DNA of 64,000 nt, taken from positions 62,001 through 126,000 of the forward strand of contig QKGS01000007.1 of NCBI GenBank assembly GCA_003250355.1, written 5' to 3'. The notes beneath the pieces are model-generated. The model saw nothing but the letters and a program-made list of their open reading frames with translations. It was not told the DNA's origin and made no database searches. Position 1 is the stretch's first letter; every line of letters begins with the position of its first letter. This document shows positions 18,146 to 27,505 of the stretch, piece by piece. Position numbers and translations under genes: made by a program. The stretch comes from Bacteroidota bacterium (GTDB lineage: Bacteria > Bacteroidota > Bacteroidia > Bacteroidales > SZUA-534).

Positions 18146-19663
18146 TTATTCCTGAATAGTCATAACAAAACCCGATTTTATAAATGCTTTCATTATTTCT
18201 TTCTCTGGCTCTATAATATTGGTATTCTGCCAGTATGTATCGGGTGAGTAATTAATATATTCGCTAAAGATATTTCCTGTCTCAAAAAGTTCTTTGCGTT
18301 TAGGTTTTATTATGTTTACAGTATCAACATCGGTTATTATCATTTCAAATATTGTATTGTAGCTTACATAAAGCAGTTGCTTTTTTTGTTTCATATCAAC
18401 TCTCAAATCACCTCTTACATGATGTAAATGATATAAACCACCAATATTTTTATATTCAACTCTGTAGTTATACAAATATGGTTTTGCTCTTACGTTATTT
18501 TTCTTTTTATAAACCAATACATCTTTAAGCTTTTCAAGCATTTCGTCGTTATATCTGAATTCAGCTCCCTGCAAAGTATATGTGTCAAAAGTTACATAAA
18601 GCTCGCCTGTAAACATAGCTTCGTTGCCTTTTACATCGGGCTTAAAACCAATTACATATACTAATTCATTGTTCCATATTTGAATGTCTAGTATTTCGTA
18701 GTTGTACAGATAAAAATTATTGTCATCTAAAAAATCAGGAATGTCATTTACAATATCGAGATTCATAACAGCATCAATACCACCTTTAAGTTTTAGGTTC
18801 AAAGTATCTGACTCCATATTGGTTTTATTAAACACACGTGCATTTTGCAGTACCAAACGGTCTTTTACAATTACTCGGGCATTTGGAGAACACCCTTTGA
18901 ATAATGCTTCTGAGTATGTTATACATTTGTCAAACTTGTTTATGTACTCTCTGTAAAAAGCATTGTAGCAGTATGGCAAAATTCTATAATTAGTTTTTAA
19001 GTTCTCTTTTACCATACCAATCAAAACATCTGCGCCCACTCCTTTAATCAGTACTTCCTCAATATTTACATTACTCTTACCCAAATAAACAACACTATCA
19101 TTCATGAAGTTTTTTATAGGTATTGTTCCATTGCCATATCCTAAAGATGAAATAAGTAATTCGGAGTTAATACATATTGCAGGTATTTTTATGGAAAATT
19201 CCCCATCGGAATTGGCTGCAGTTCCTATATAGCTGCCTTTAACAGATACCGAAGAAAATGGTACCGGTTTGTGTGTCAGGCTATCTAGTATTACTCCTGA
19301 AAATTTAATAAGTTTTTGTCCTTCGTACTTAAATCTTTTTCCGTCAGTTATATTTATATCACCAAGTATAATCTGATTTTTAAAAGTGCTAATTTTTATG
19401 CTGTCGCTAAATAATGTATTTAAATATTTTAGCACACTCCCTTTGTAAGCCGGTAGTTCAATGTTTTTATCGTACGGAATTGTTTGTGTAGGGTATGAGA
19501 AGTAACAATCGCACTGTTTTGAAATATCACTTAAAACAGTGTATACTTTCTCTTTATAGGCGGGTGTTTTAATTATTTTATTCAGGCAATCATCTTGCGC
19601 TAATGATTTTACAGTTTGTAATACACATAAAACCAACAATAAGCTACATAAGCTTTTATTCAT
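18146..19663 (-). CDS. STN + CarboxypepD_reg domain protein lacking a TonB-dependent barrel
   Basis: A 505-residue secreted protein. After a signal peptide (about 1-22) comes an STN/secretin-like segment (about 30-105, with CDCYFSYPTQTIPYD), then a CarboxypepD_reg beta-sandwich (about 120-205, with FSGVILDSLTHKPVPFSSVS), then about 300 residues of unknown fold that resemble the protein at 21101-22369, ending in the shared IIEPEKEI motif. STN domains usually sit on TonB-dependent receptors and signal to FecR. Here the gene directly follows sigma and FecR genes but the protein is far too short for a 22-strand barrel. It may be a periplasmic or surface signalling partner of the FecR protein; the ligand is unknown. 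Confidence 0.75.
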   Translation of the reverse strand: MNKSLCSLLLVLCVLQTVKSLAQDDCLNKIIKTPAYKEKVYTVLSDISKQCDCYFSYPTQTIPYDKNIELPAYKGSVLKYLNTLFSDSIKISTFKNQIILGDINITDGKRFKYEGQKLIKFSGVILDSLTHKPVPFSSVSVKGSYIGTAANSDGEFSIKIPAICINSELLISSLGYGNGTIPIKNFMNDSVVYLGKSNVNIEEVLIKGVGADVLIGMVKENLKTNYRILPYCYNAFYREYINKFDKCITYSEALFKGCSPNARVIVKDRLVLQNARVFNKTNMESDTLNLKLKGGIDAVMNLDIVNDIPDFLDDNNFYLYNYEILDIQIWNNELVYVIGFKPDVKGNEAMFTGELYVTFDTYTLQGAEFRYNDEMLEKLKDVLVYKKKNNVRAKPYLYNYRVEYKNIGGLYHLHHVRGDLRVDMKQKKQLLYVSYNTIFEMIITDVDTVNIIKPKRKELFETGNIFSEYINYSPDTYWQNTNIIEPEKEIMKAFIKSGFVMTIQE

Positions 19664-19703
19664 ACACTGACAATACTTTTAATTAACAGTATCGTATCAG
19701 TTA

Positions 19704-20528
19704 TTACTTCATTGAAAAAACATACCCATCATCGGTTTTTTCATGCTTTAAATTCAGTGTTAATCCTATACTTTCAATTATATCTTGCTCCGATAAATTA
19801 AAAAATGTAGTAGATATTCGCAAAGAACTGATTGAACTGTCATGTAAGTTAATATTACAATGATATACTTTTTCAATCGTTTTTACAACATAATCCAAAT
19901 CATCGTTAATAAATACAAGCTTTCGGCTTTGCCAGGCCATATAGTTTTTGTCGTTTATATTCTCAGTATATACTACACTCCTGTTTGAAAAACCATACTC
20001 AGAAGCACTAAGTTTAATGGATTCATTATTTGAATTTTCAAGCAGTACAAGGCCTGACTTTACATATACTTCAACATCATCCGATTTCTTGTTGTGGCGA
20101 ACATTGAACGATGTTCCCAAAACTTTTACTTTTGACGTACCTACATTAATTACAAATGGGTTCGATTCATTTTTTGCAACATTAAAATAAGCTTCTCCGG
20201 TAAGCTCTAATGTTCTGTTTTTATTAAAGTTGTTTCCATACTCTAATTTTGCTCCTTTATTTAATACAACAGTTGAACCATCGGGTAATTGAAATAAAAG
20301 AGGTTCCGATGAATTATTTGTTATAGTATTAAAAACACTAAACCAAAACACAAGCATGGCTGCCACACCTGTAAGAGCTGTAATTCCAATGTATATAATT
20401 TTTCGTACAACAGGTTGTTCAAACTGATACATTCTGCCTTCGATGCTCTTAAAAGCATTTTTTGAAGAGAATTTATCAATTTGAGACATTTCATCTAAAA
20501 AACCATCAAGTTCAATATCTTTTATCAT
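19704..20528 (-). CDS. FecR-family anti-sigma factor
   Basis: A 274-residue inner-membrane regulator. A cytoplasmic N-terminal segment of about 62 residues, shorter than usual, precedes one membrane helix (about 63-88). The periplasmic FecR domain follows (LPDGSTVVLNKGAKLEY, LTGEAYFNVAKNESNPFVI, VKVLGTSFNVR), and then the C-terminal DUF4974-like part (KLVFINDDLDYVVKTIEKVY). FecR proteins hold or activate an ECF sigma factor in response to an outer-membrane partner. The adjacent sigma gene upstream and STN protein downstream complete the set. Confidence 0.9.
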   Translation of the reverse strand: MIKDIELDGFLDEMSQIDKFSSKNAFKSIEGRMYQFEQPVVRKIIYIGITALTGVAAMLVFWFSVFNTITNNSSEPLLFQLPDGSTVVLNKGAKLEYGNNFNKNRTLELTGEAYFNVAKNESNPFVINVGTSKVKVLGTSFNVRHNKKSDDVEVYVKSGLVLLENSNNESIKLSASEYGFSNRSVVYTENINDKNYMAWQSRKLVFINDDLDYVVKTIEKVYHCNINLHDSSISSLRISTTFFNLSEQDIIESIGLTLNLKHEKTDDGYVFSMK

Positions 20529-20555
20529 TTGTAGTTGTTTTCTTTCTTTTCATTG

Positions 20556-21080
20556 TTATTTAATGTAATTGAAACATTCCCGAAAAACTTTCAATGCTTT
20601 ACTCATATTTGCCTCTACAGTTTTTACGGAAATATTTAGTTTCTCTGCTATTTCTGAATATTTTAATCCTTGATTTCTGCTTAGAAGAAAAATATTTCTG
20701 GTTTTCTCGGGTAGTTTTTTTAATTGTTCCCTATATACAGCATACATTTCGCCTACTATTATCCCTTCTTCAGGGGTAGGCAGTGAATCATTGTTGCCAA
20801 TATAAGAGTCTGCATATTTTTGAACTACTTTGTTATGTGCAATTATATGCAAACTCTTATTATAAACACTTCGGTACAAATAGCTGTCTATATTTTCAAT
20901 TTCCAATCGGTTTTTCTGTTCCCATAATTTAAGAAATACTTCCTGAACAACCTCTTCTGCCTGTTCTGAGCTTTTCAATATCTTTAAAGCATAACCACAT
21001 AAAGGAGAATATATTCTATGAAATATTGACTCAAAATCTTTTTTGCTGCTTTTTGTATTCCACTTTTTTATTTCTGACAT
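20556..21080 (-). CDS. ECF RNA polymerase sigma factor (FecI-like)
   Basis: A 174-residue ECF sigma factor. The sigma-2 region spans about residues 16-85 (AEEVVQEVFLKLWEQ) and the sigma-4 helix-turn-helix about 118-170 (LPEKTRNIFLLSRNQGLKYS followed by EIAEKLNISVKTVEANM). It belongs to the Bacteroidota family paired with FecR. It sits between a CarboxypepD_reg protein (20 bases upstream) and the FecR gene (27 bases downstream), so the four genes are probably co-transcribed and the sigma factor may regulate its own operon. Confidence 0.92.
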   Translation of the reverse strand: MSEIKKWNTKSSKKDFESIFHRIYSPLCGYALKILKSSEQAEEVVQEVFLKLWEQKNRLEIENIDSYLYRSVYNKSLHIIAHNKVVQKYADSYIGNNDSLPTPEEGIIVGEMYAVYREQLKKLPEKTRNIFLLSRNQGLKYSEIAEKLNISVKTVEANMSKALKVFRECFNYIK

Positions 21081-21100
21081 ATTCTCCTGTTTTTGAAACT

Positions 21101-22369
21101 TTATTTATTAAGCTTCTCCATGCTGTCTGTTATTTTTTTGATGGCCAAATTTATTGATTTTTCAGGTTCTATTACATTATACTTACCCCAAAAATTTTCA
21201 TCGTAAAAACCTTTAATTTCTTCCGACATTATAGTTCCCGGGTTTATTTTACCAATATTAGCATTTGCTTCCGTGTCTGTTTTCAATCGGTCGGTAACTG
21301 CCATTTCCGATAAAACATTATAATTTGTATTAAATAGTTTTTTCTTCCAGTTTACTTTAAAATTAAGGTCGGCTTTTGAATAACTGAAATACCATTTGCC
21401 TTCCTGTTCTCTGTACTTTACTATGTAAGAGACATTCTCGGGGTATACATTTGCGCCAACCGGCTGTTTTTTTATAAATATCCGACTTGCCTCTTCTTTA
21501 TTGTTTGTGTTTAAGCTAAAGTGTATTTCTGAAACAGCCAATGTTTCGGATTGAATGAATAATTTGCCTAAAAACAAGGGTTCATTTATCTCCGGTTTTT
21601 GCTCAAATGATAATTCATAAAACAGTTTGCCATCAATGGTTGTAATGTTCTCAACTTTATAGTTGTATTTGTTTTGTATATCCTTAGCCAATATCATGTA
21701 AGGGTCTTTAACTACATCGAGCATAAGGTTAGTTAATGCTCCACCTTGAAGTTTGAATAATAAAGTATCAATTTTTGAGGTATCAGTACCTTTGCGACCT
21801 TTAAGTATTCGAACCTGATCATTTTTATACGATGAGTAAGGCTGTTTGTACACTTCAACCACCGCCTCAGTAAGGCTTACGTACGATTTATTCTTTTTGA
21901 TTGTTTCACGGTGAAAGGCAATCATTACATTGGGTTCTGTTGAATAGTTTGTAGCTTTATTTGCCAAAACTCCATTTATTAAGCTCACAGGATCGTTTGG
22001 CATAACTTTCACCTCACTTAGGTTTATTACTTCTGGTTCAAGTTTTATTGTTTGTACTTCATTTTCAGTTCCTGATATATCAAATTTGCTTTCCTTATAC
22101 CCAATATATGATATTTGTAATTCAGAAACCGAACTGCTTTCCGGAACTTTTATTGAAAATAAGCCTTCGCTATTGGTTACTGTTGCAAAATTTGAATGTT
22201 CAATTCCAACTGCTGCACACACCAAAGGTTCTTGAGTGTTAATGTCTACAACCCGCCCTTTTATTTGAATTGTTTTCTCTTCTTGATTCTCAAATGAAAA
22301 AGTAAATGAGTAAATAAGAATAGCGGTGATAGTTAAAGTTATTTTTATGAAATTGTTATTAGTTCTCAT
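21101..22369 (-). CDS. CarboxypepD_reg-domain protein, paralogue of the STN protein
   Basis: A 422-residue protein with a signal peptide or anchor (about 1-26) and a CarboxypepD_reg domain (about 33-115: IQIKGRVVDINTQEPLVCAA, YIGYKESKFDISG). About 300 further residues resemble the C-terminal part of the protein at 18146-19663; both have an FxRE segment, a KLxGG...LDVVxD/LDIVND segment, a LGKLFI/TGELYV segment and a final NVIEPEKSI or NIIEPEKEI. It lacks the STN domain and there is no transmembrane barrel. It is the first gene of the sigma/anti-sigma operon. Function is unknown; I infer a secreted or outer-membrane-associated sensor or its target. Confidence 0.72.
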   Translation of the reverse strand: MRTNNNFIKITLTITAILIYSFTFSFENQEEKTIQIKGRVVDINTQEPLVCAAVGIEHSNFATVTNSEGLFSIKVPESSSVSELQISYIGYKESKFDISGTENEVQTIKLEPEVINLSEVKVMPNDPVSLINGVLANKATNYSTEPNVMIAFHRETIKKNKSYVSLTEAVVEVYKQPYSSYKNDQVRILKGRKGTDTSKIDTLLFKLQGGALTNLMLDVVKDPYMILAKDIQNKYNYKVENITTIDGKLFYELSFEQKPEINEPLFLGKLFIQSETLAVSEIHFSLNTNNKEEASRIFIKKQPVGANVYPENVSYIVKYREQEGKWYFSYSKADLNFKVNWKKKLFNTNYNVLSEMAVTDRLKTDTEANANIGKINPGTIMSEEIKGFYDENFWGKYNVIEPEKSINLAIKKITDSMEKLNK

Positions 22370-22455
22370 GGCATTAAAGTTTAATTGTTAATAAATATGT
22401 TCTTTACTTTAATGACCATAATTGTATATATTACCCTAATTGTTTTTTTATACAT

Positions 22456-24477
22456 TTATTGTATTCCAAAAAATACCATCTTATCTATTTGATTACCAAG
22501 TCGGTCTATTGCTCTTATTTTCATTTCAATGTTACTGCCCGGTTTGAATCCATCGATAATGCCCATATAAGGCTTTTCTGAACCTCCATTTATTGAATAA
22601 TACAATTGGTTGTAAATAACATGTGCATTTATAACAGAAACGAAAATTGACATATGCGAGGGATATACATCTATAGTTTGCCCTTTATACTCTCTTGATG
22701 ATATTGGTTGCAAGCTATACCTTATATTTACCTCCGGCCCGGTATTGTCGGTAGCAAATTTTATTGTTTGAGTATTAACATTTCCCAATTTATCGTAAGC
22801 TTTAACATCAATGCTGTAAATATTGCCTTTTTTAAAACCTTCTACTATTCCGGTATACAATTTATCTTCACCACCATTTACTGAATAGTATATTTTGTCT
22901 ATTGCAATTTTCTCATCGGTTGCAGAAAGAAAAACAACAACATGCGAAGGGTACACATCGATACTGTCTTGTCCTGAAACTTGTTTGCCCATAGGTAATA
23001 CACTGTAACGATAATAAATGTCGGGGCCAATGTTATCAACAATAAAATCAGTTCTTTCCCTATTTGAGTTATCTAAATTATCGTATGCGTAAATATTTAC
23101 CTCCTTATGCCCGCCTTCCTCTATTGAAAATGGTTTTTCATATGATATTTCTGCGCCATTATTAATAGTATAGGCAATGTATTTTAAGCCTGCTTCAGAG
23201 TCGTATGCGCTTAACTTAATTTTTGTATCTTTATTTATATAGGTAGCTTCGTAAGTTTGAAAGTATTTCCCCTCAAAAGTATATTTTATTTCAGGTCCGC
23301 TTAGGTCAACATATGCAACTTTACTTTTTGTTGTTTTTTCAGAAGCAACACTTTTGTTGCCAACATTATCAATAGCATAAGAAACTACCGATAGTGAACC
23401 GGAAATGCTTGTTAGATAAAATGGTTTATCATAATCCATGTATGGTTCATTATTGATAGAGTATTTAATCTCTTTTACTCCTGCTTTATTATCAATAGCT
23501 GTAAGTTTTAGTTTTGACCTGCCCGAAGAATATTCACGACCATTTACAGTATAGCTATTGCCCATTATTTCATCGACAAGTACAGGAGGGGTTTTGTCTA
23601 TGAAGAAACTATATTCTTTTACTTTTTCTTCATTTCCAACATTATCAACTGCGTAATACTGAATAGTATGCTCTCCTTCTGAAAGGTATTTTGAATATAT
23701 TGGGGAAGTATAATTTTTATATTCTTTTCCGTCAATTGAATATTTTAACTGAGCTACACCTGCAATGTTATCGGTTGTTTGCAATGTAATTTTTGTATTT
23801 CCTGAGATTGTATTCTCAAATTTGTCGCCTTCAATGTTTATTTCTGTTGTAGGACTTTGAATATCAACTGTGTAATTAGCACTTTGTACTTTTTCAACAT
23901 TACCTACGTTGTCAACCGAATAATAGTTGATACTGTAATGCTTTTCATCGGTTAGTTTTATTTCATTGTTATATTCATTATATCCATTAGAATCAATTGA
24001 AACTAATAATTTGTCAACTCCCGATGTTTTGTCAGTTGAGCTTATTTCTAAGCTGCAACCTTTGCCAAGAATAATTTCATTTCCCTTATAATATGGATTG
24101 GCATTATTTAGCTTATGTTTTGAGTGTGGCGCATCGCCGTCGGCATACACTTCAAATATAACATCGTGCATAGGGTATACTATTTCCTTTGTTACAGTAT
24201 CGACAGCTGATGGCGACCTGAATGTATTTATTCCTTCGGTATCTAAGTACATAGGGTTTGCATATTTTTTAGTGCTATCGCTTTGTAGTTGAATCATTTC
24301 ACCTTTGCCATCGGGTTCCGGCGATATATATACATACACAGGCAGATGCTTATTGTAATATAGTTTACCATCATTTGATTTATAGTATTTCTTTACGTGG
24401 TTTAGAGTAGGTTGTGCACTTGTACACAATGTCAAAAGCCATATAAAAATAAGCAATAGAGAATATTTACTTTTCAT
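22456..24477 (-). CDS. Secreted protein with six OmpL47-type Ig-like repeats
   Basis: A 673-residue protein with a signal peptide (MKSKYSLLLIFIWLLTLC, about 1-21). After roughly 115 residues of unique sequence come six repeats of about 90 residues, each with a YSI(D/N)-G-x-x-Y segment followed by Y-AxDNxGN (for example YYAVDNVGNEEKV and VKAYDKLGNVNTQTI). This is the OmpL47/chitobiase-C-like pattern common in Bacteroidota. The N-terminal part contains YYKSNDGKLYYNKHLPVYVY. No catalytic motif, sorting domain or lipobox is visible. It is probably a periplasmic or surface structural protein of unknown role. Confidence 0.65.
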   Translation of the reverse strand: MKSKYSLLLIFIWLLTLCTSAQPTLNHVKKYYKSNDGKLYYNKHLPVYVYISPEPDGKGEMIQLQSDSTKKYANPMYLDTEGINTFRSPSAVDTVTKEIVYPMHDVIFEVYADGDAPHSKHKLNNANPYYKGNEIILGKGCSLEISSTDKTSGVDKLLVSIDSNGYNEYNNEIKLTDEKHYSINYYSVDNVGNVEKVQSANYTVDIQSPTTEINIEGDKFENTISGNTKITLQTTDNIAGVAQLKYSIDGKEYKNYTSPIYSKYLSEGEHTIQYYAVDNVGNEEKVKEYSFFIDKTPPVLVDEIMGNSYTVNGREYSSGRSKLKLTAIDNKAGVKEIKYSINNEPYMDYDKPFYLTSISGSLSVVSYAIDNVGNKSVASEKTTKSKVAYVDLSGPEIKYTFEGKYFQTYEATYINKDTKIKLSAYDSEAGLKYIAYTINNGAEISYEKPFSIEEGGHKEVNIYAYDNLDNSNRERTDFIVDNIGPDIYYRYSVLPMGKQVSGQDSIDVYPSHVVVFLSATDEKIAIDKIYYSVNGGEDKLYTGIVEGFKKGNIYSIDVKAYDKLGNVNTQTIKFATDNTGPEVNIRYSLQPISSREYKGQTIDVYPSHMSIFVSVINAHVIYNQLYYSINGGSEKPYMGIIDGFKPGSNIEMKIRAIDRLGNQIDKMVFFGIQ

Positions 24478-24533
24478 AGTTTTAGGGTTTTAACTTTGAT
24501 ATATACAAGATAAAGAATTTAAAGTTTTATTCA

Positions 24534-24570
24534 ATAAAAAAGGGATGCCGTTTTTATAAACAACACCCCT
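24534..24570 (-). terminator. Rho-independent terminator after the siaC-like gene
   Basis: On the minus strand AGGGGTG and CATCCCT (24541-24570) pair with one mismatch and are followed by a run of six T (24535-24540). It would end the fprA-siaC transcript. Confidence 0.6.
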
Positions 24571-24591
24571 GATATGTTATACATTATTAAT

Positions 24592-24984
24592 TCAATTGTC
24601 GAGTTCAATAAATATAAAAGGGACACTCATTATATTTTTATAATCAATTCCAAGCTCTTCCATGTCTTCATCTGCATAATGCCATAAAACAGTTACATCG
24701 CCACCATTCTTTTTAATATTTCCTAATTTATCAATTATATTCATTAAAAATTTTGATGAGCTTGTGTTAAAATATTCCAGCATCATGTGAAATTCAGTGT
24801 TTTTGGCAGGCGATTCAATGTAGTTGTCAATCCATTTTAATACCGGTTCATAAAACAAAACAGTATTTTCAAGTATTGATCTGCCTTCAAGTTTTAAAAC
24901 TCCTGTTTTTGCATTTAATTCTACCGTTGGCCTATGTTGATTGCCATCTACCTGATAATATCCATGAAATTCCCCCTCGGTCAT
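24592..24984 (-). CDS. SiaC-like regulatory phosphoprotein (DUF1987 family)
   Basis: A 130-residue single-domain protein of the DUF1987/SiaC type. Features are TGVLKLEGRSILENTVLFYE, a central FHMMLEYFNTSSSKFLMNI and YADEDMEELG. In Pseudomonas, SiaC binds a diguanylate cyclase and is switched by Ser/Thr phosphorylation in the segment matching FNTSSSK here. The start is well set by a strong Shine-Dalgarno (AAGGAGGA) just before the ATG, unusual for this phylum. It lies 13 bases after the flavodiiron gene, so the two are probably co-transcribed. No kinase, phosphatase or cyclase partner is adjacent. Confidence 0.75.
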   Translation of the reverse strand: MTEGEFHGYYQVDGNQHRPTVELNAKTGVLKLEGRSILENTVLFYEPVLKWIDNYIESPAKNTEFHMMLEYFNTSSSKFLMNIIDKLGNIKKNGGDVTVLWHYADEDMEELGIDYKNIMSVPFIFIELDN

Positions 24985-24997
24985 TATTCCTCCTTTT

Positions 24998-26185
24998 TTA
25001 TTTCAAACTATCAGCCATTGCTTTTGCTATTCCTCGGCAAATGCAAATGTCGTCGTATTTAGCTGTATGTCGCGCCTCGCTTGGTTCTGATACAATATCC
25101 CAATCTACATTTTCTGCAAATTTTTGTATAGCACGAACTCCGCCGCCTCCCCAGCTGGAAGAACCGAAAATAGCTAATTTGCGGTTGCGAATATTAATAT
25201 GCTCAAGATCGCTCATAATGTGTGCCATGGGAGGGAATATTCCTCCATTATAAGCACAGCTTCCTAATACTACACCCTTGTATTTGAATATTTCATTGAT
25301 AATATACGATTCGTGAGTTTTTGCAGCATCTATAACTTTAACATTAGTTATACCTTCTTCAACTAAAAAGCGTGCAATATAATCGGCTATTTTTTCTGTA
25401 TTTCCATACATTGTTCCAAAAACAATAACTACACCTTTGTCGGCTTCAAACTTGCTCCACTTGTCATATTTTTCAAGAATATAAGGTATTTTTGTTTTCC
25501 AAATTATTCCATGCGAAGGAGCTATTTGCTCTATTGCTAATCCGCCTAATTTTTGTAAAGCTTTTTGTACTTGTGCGCCATATTTAGCAACGATATTTGA
25601 ATAATATCTTGCAATTTCATCTTCATACCATGCAAAATCTATTTCGTTGTCGAATATTCCGCCACAGTGGGCTCCAAAGCTTCCGAACGCATCATTTGAG
25701 AATAATATTTTTTCTTCAGGGCAGTATGTAACCATTGACTCTGGCCAGTGAACCATTGGAATGGTGAAGAACTGTAAGCTTCTAGAACCTAATGAAAGAA
25801 CCTCTGCCTCTTCGATTTCCTGAAAGTTTTCGGTTATACCATAAAAACCTTCAATCATAGGTTTTGTTTTTTTATTTCCAATTAATATAACATTGGGATA
25901 TGCTTGTACTACCTCACGTATTGAACCTGAATGATCGGGTTCCATATGGTTTACAACCAAATAATCGAGGGTTTTGCCGTTGAGCAATTCTTTAATCCAA
26001 TCTACTAAATCGCCACTAAATGGAGCTTCGGCAGTATCAATTAATGCTGTTTTTTCATCTACAACAAGGTATGCGTTATATGCAACTCCTTTATCTAGTG
26101 GCCAATGATTTTCAAATAAATGTTTTTTTCTATCATTAAATCCCAGCCAGTATATTTCCCGGCTTAATTCTACTCTTAAAGACAT
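24998..26185 (-). CDS. FprA-family A-type flavodiiron protein
   Basis: A 395-residue two-domain enzyme. The metallo-beta-lactamase-like N-terminal domain (1-250) carries the diiron ligands in NHMEPDHSG (H80, E82, D84), with later ligands in MVHWPES, FSNDAFG and APSHGI. The flavodoxin domain starts near residue 252 (VIVFGTMYGNTEKIADYIA) and binds FMN. Such proteins reduce O2 to water or NO to N2O in anaerobes, taking electrons from rubredoxin or an NADH:rubredoxin partner; none is fused here. Its role is oxygen or nitrosative defence, in line with the SOD further along. O2 versus NO preference cannot be told from sequence. Confidence 0.92.
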   Translation of the reverse strand: MSLRVELSREIYWLGFNDRKKHLFENHWPLDKGVAYNAYLVVDEKTALIDTAEAPFSGDLVDWIKELLNGKTLDYLVVNHMEPDHSGSIREVVQAYPNVILIGNKKTKPMIEGFYGITENFQEIEEAEVLSLGSRSLQFFTIPMVHWPESMVTYCPEEKILFSNDAFGSFGAHCGGIFDNEIDFAWYEDEIARYYSNIVAKYGAQVQKALQKLGGLAIEQIAPSHGIIWKTKIPYILEKYDKWSKFEADKGVVIVFGTMYGNTEKIADYIARFLVEEGITNVKVIDAAKTHESYIINEIFKYKGVVLGSCAYNGGIFPPMAHIMSDLEHINIRNRKLAIFGSSSWGGGGVRAIQKFAENVDWDIVSEPSEARHTAKYDDICICRGIAKAMADSLK

Positions 26186-26222
26186 GGTAAGTTTATGTTG
26201 TTAGTTTACAAATATGATTTTG

Positions 26223-26230
26223 CAAAAGTA
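26223..26230 (-). promoter_or_regulatory. Likely -7 element of the fprA promoter
   Basis: The minus strand reads TACTTTTG, a match to TAnnTTTG, 37 bases before the fprA start. The -33 element is poor, so this is a tentative call. Confidence 0.4.
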
Positions 26231-26316
26231 CAAATTTTGGTTTTAACCTCATAATTCTTGTTTATCATTCTTTTGTAAGGTGGTTGTAATTGTGGGTATT
26301 TTAGTATAGATGGAGT

Positions 26317-26347
26317 TTTGAAAATATATAATGTGTATATAATTTTG
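26317..26347 (+). promoter_or_regulatory. Bacteroidota consensus promoter of trmD
   Basis: TTTG (26317-26320), a 19-base spacer and TAATTTTG (26340-26347) form an exact TTTG-N19-TAnnTTTG promoter, ending 18 bases before the trmD ATG. The leader is therefore very short. Confidence 0.75.
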
Positions 26348-26365
26348 TAAACAAATAAATAATTA

Positions 26366-27043
26366 ATGCGAATAGATATATTAACGGTTTTGCCCGAATT
26401 GATTGAACAATCGTTTGAGCATAGCATAATTAAAAGAGCTAAAGAGAAAAAAGTTGCAGAAGTACATTTGCACAACATTAGAGATTACAGTACCGATAAG
26501 CATAAGAAAGTAGACGATTATGCCTTTAGTGGCGGCGCAGGAATGGTTATGACTATACAGCCTATAGAAACGGCAATAAGTAAATTGTGTAGTGAACGTA
26601 ATTATGATGAGATAATATATACATCGCCCGATGGTGAAACGTTTAAGCAGTCAATGGCAAATGTAATGTCATCGTATACTAATATTATAATATTATGTGG
26701 GCATTACAAAGGAATAGATCAACGAATTAGGGATAATATAGTTACAAAAGAAATATCGATAGGCGATTATGTTCTAACCGGTGGCGAATTGGCCGCTGCG
26801 GTTATTTCTGATGCAATAATCAGATTAATCCCCGGAGCTATGTCTGATGAGACGAGTGCTCTAACAGATTCGTTTCAGGATAATTTACTCGCACCTCCGG
26901 TTTATACACGTCCGGCCGATTATAAAGGTTGGAAAGTACCTGATATATTACTTACAGGTAACACGCAAAAAATAGAAGAGTGGAGGTTTGAACAAGCTTA
27001 TGAGCGAACAAGAAGATTGCGCCCCGATTTGTTAGAGGATTAA
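26366..27043 (+). CDS. trmD: tRNA (guanine(37)-N1)-methyltransferase TrmD
   Basis: SPOUT-class methyltransferase that makes m1G37 in tRNAs read by CNN-type codons, protecting against +1 frameshifting. The 225 residues match the family. Visible motifs are [12 protein letters not shown] at the start, SGGAGMVM, the trefoil-knot sequences [13 protein letters not shown] and [18 protein letters not shown], and a C-terminal [12 protein letters not shown]. It is transcribed divergently from the flavodiiron gene. The usual rimM or rplS neighbours are not present. Confidence 0.97.
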   Translation: MRIDILTVLPELIEQSFEHSIIKRAKEKKVAEVHLHNIRDYSTDKHKKVDDYAFSGGAGMVMTIQPIETAISKLCSERNYDEIIYTSPDGETFKQSMANVMSSYTNIIILCGHYKGIDQRIRDNIVTKEISIGDYVLTGGELAAAVISDAIIRLIPGAMSDETSALTDSFQDNLLAPPVYTRPADYKGWKVPDILLTGNTQKIEEWRFEQAYERTRRLRPDLLED

Positions 27044-27194
27044 TAATGTATTTTTTTGTTCTTAATAATTGAAGCATAGGTAGATGGTGTTTGGGCGGGA
27101 TTTTTTTTGTAAAAAAATTGTTTAAAAGAACAAAAACTGCTGATTTTTCGTTATCTTTAAAGTAAGATTATTTAACATTTTAAATCATTGTATT

Positions 27195-27428
27195 ATGACC
27201 GATTTAAAAGAAAAACGCAAAAAGCAAGAACAGCTTGAAATAGCTGAGAGAAAAGTAAAAAAGGCAACTGTTAGAGCAGCAAAGGCTGAGAAAAAGCTAA
27301 AAAAAGCCAAAAAGCTTGATACTGAAGAAAAGGTGGTTAATCCAATAAAAGATGAGGTTAGCGAAGCTCATAAACGATTACACCGAAATTTGAAGATATT
27401 CAAGAAAATTAAAGATAAGCTGAATTAA
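27195..27428 (+). CDS. Small highly charged coiled-coil protein
   Basis: A 77-residue Lys/Glu/Ala-rich protein predicted to be almost wholly helical (KVKKATVRAAKAEKKLKKAK). I do not recognise a family. A strong terminator follows it and 150 bases separate it from trmD, so it is a stand-alone small gene. The composition suggests nucleic-acid or ribosome association, but that is only inference; low-complexity content makes homology assignment unsafe. Confidence 0.6.
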   Translation: MTDLKEKRKKQEQLEIAERKVKKATVRAAKAEKKLKKAKKLDTEEKVVNPIKDEVSEAHKRLHRNLKIFKKIKDKLN

Positions 27429-27434
27429 AAACAT

Positions 27435-27466
27435 AAAGACCCGAGAAAAACGGGTCTTTTTTTATT
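27435..27466 (+). terminator. Rho-independent terminator
   Basis: AAAGACCCG and CGGGTCTTT form a perfect 9-bp stem with a 7-base loop followed by a T run, just after the small coiled-coil gene. Confidence 0.85.
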
Positions 27467-27505
27467 TCACATATTTAATAAAGTTGAAAAATGTGACAAA
27501 AAACA

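Noticed and set aside
26206-26478. Minus-strand frame of 90 codons across the fprA-trmD promoter region
   Set aside because: It overlaps the trmD start and both divergent promoters, and its translation has no family features.
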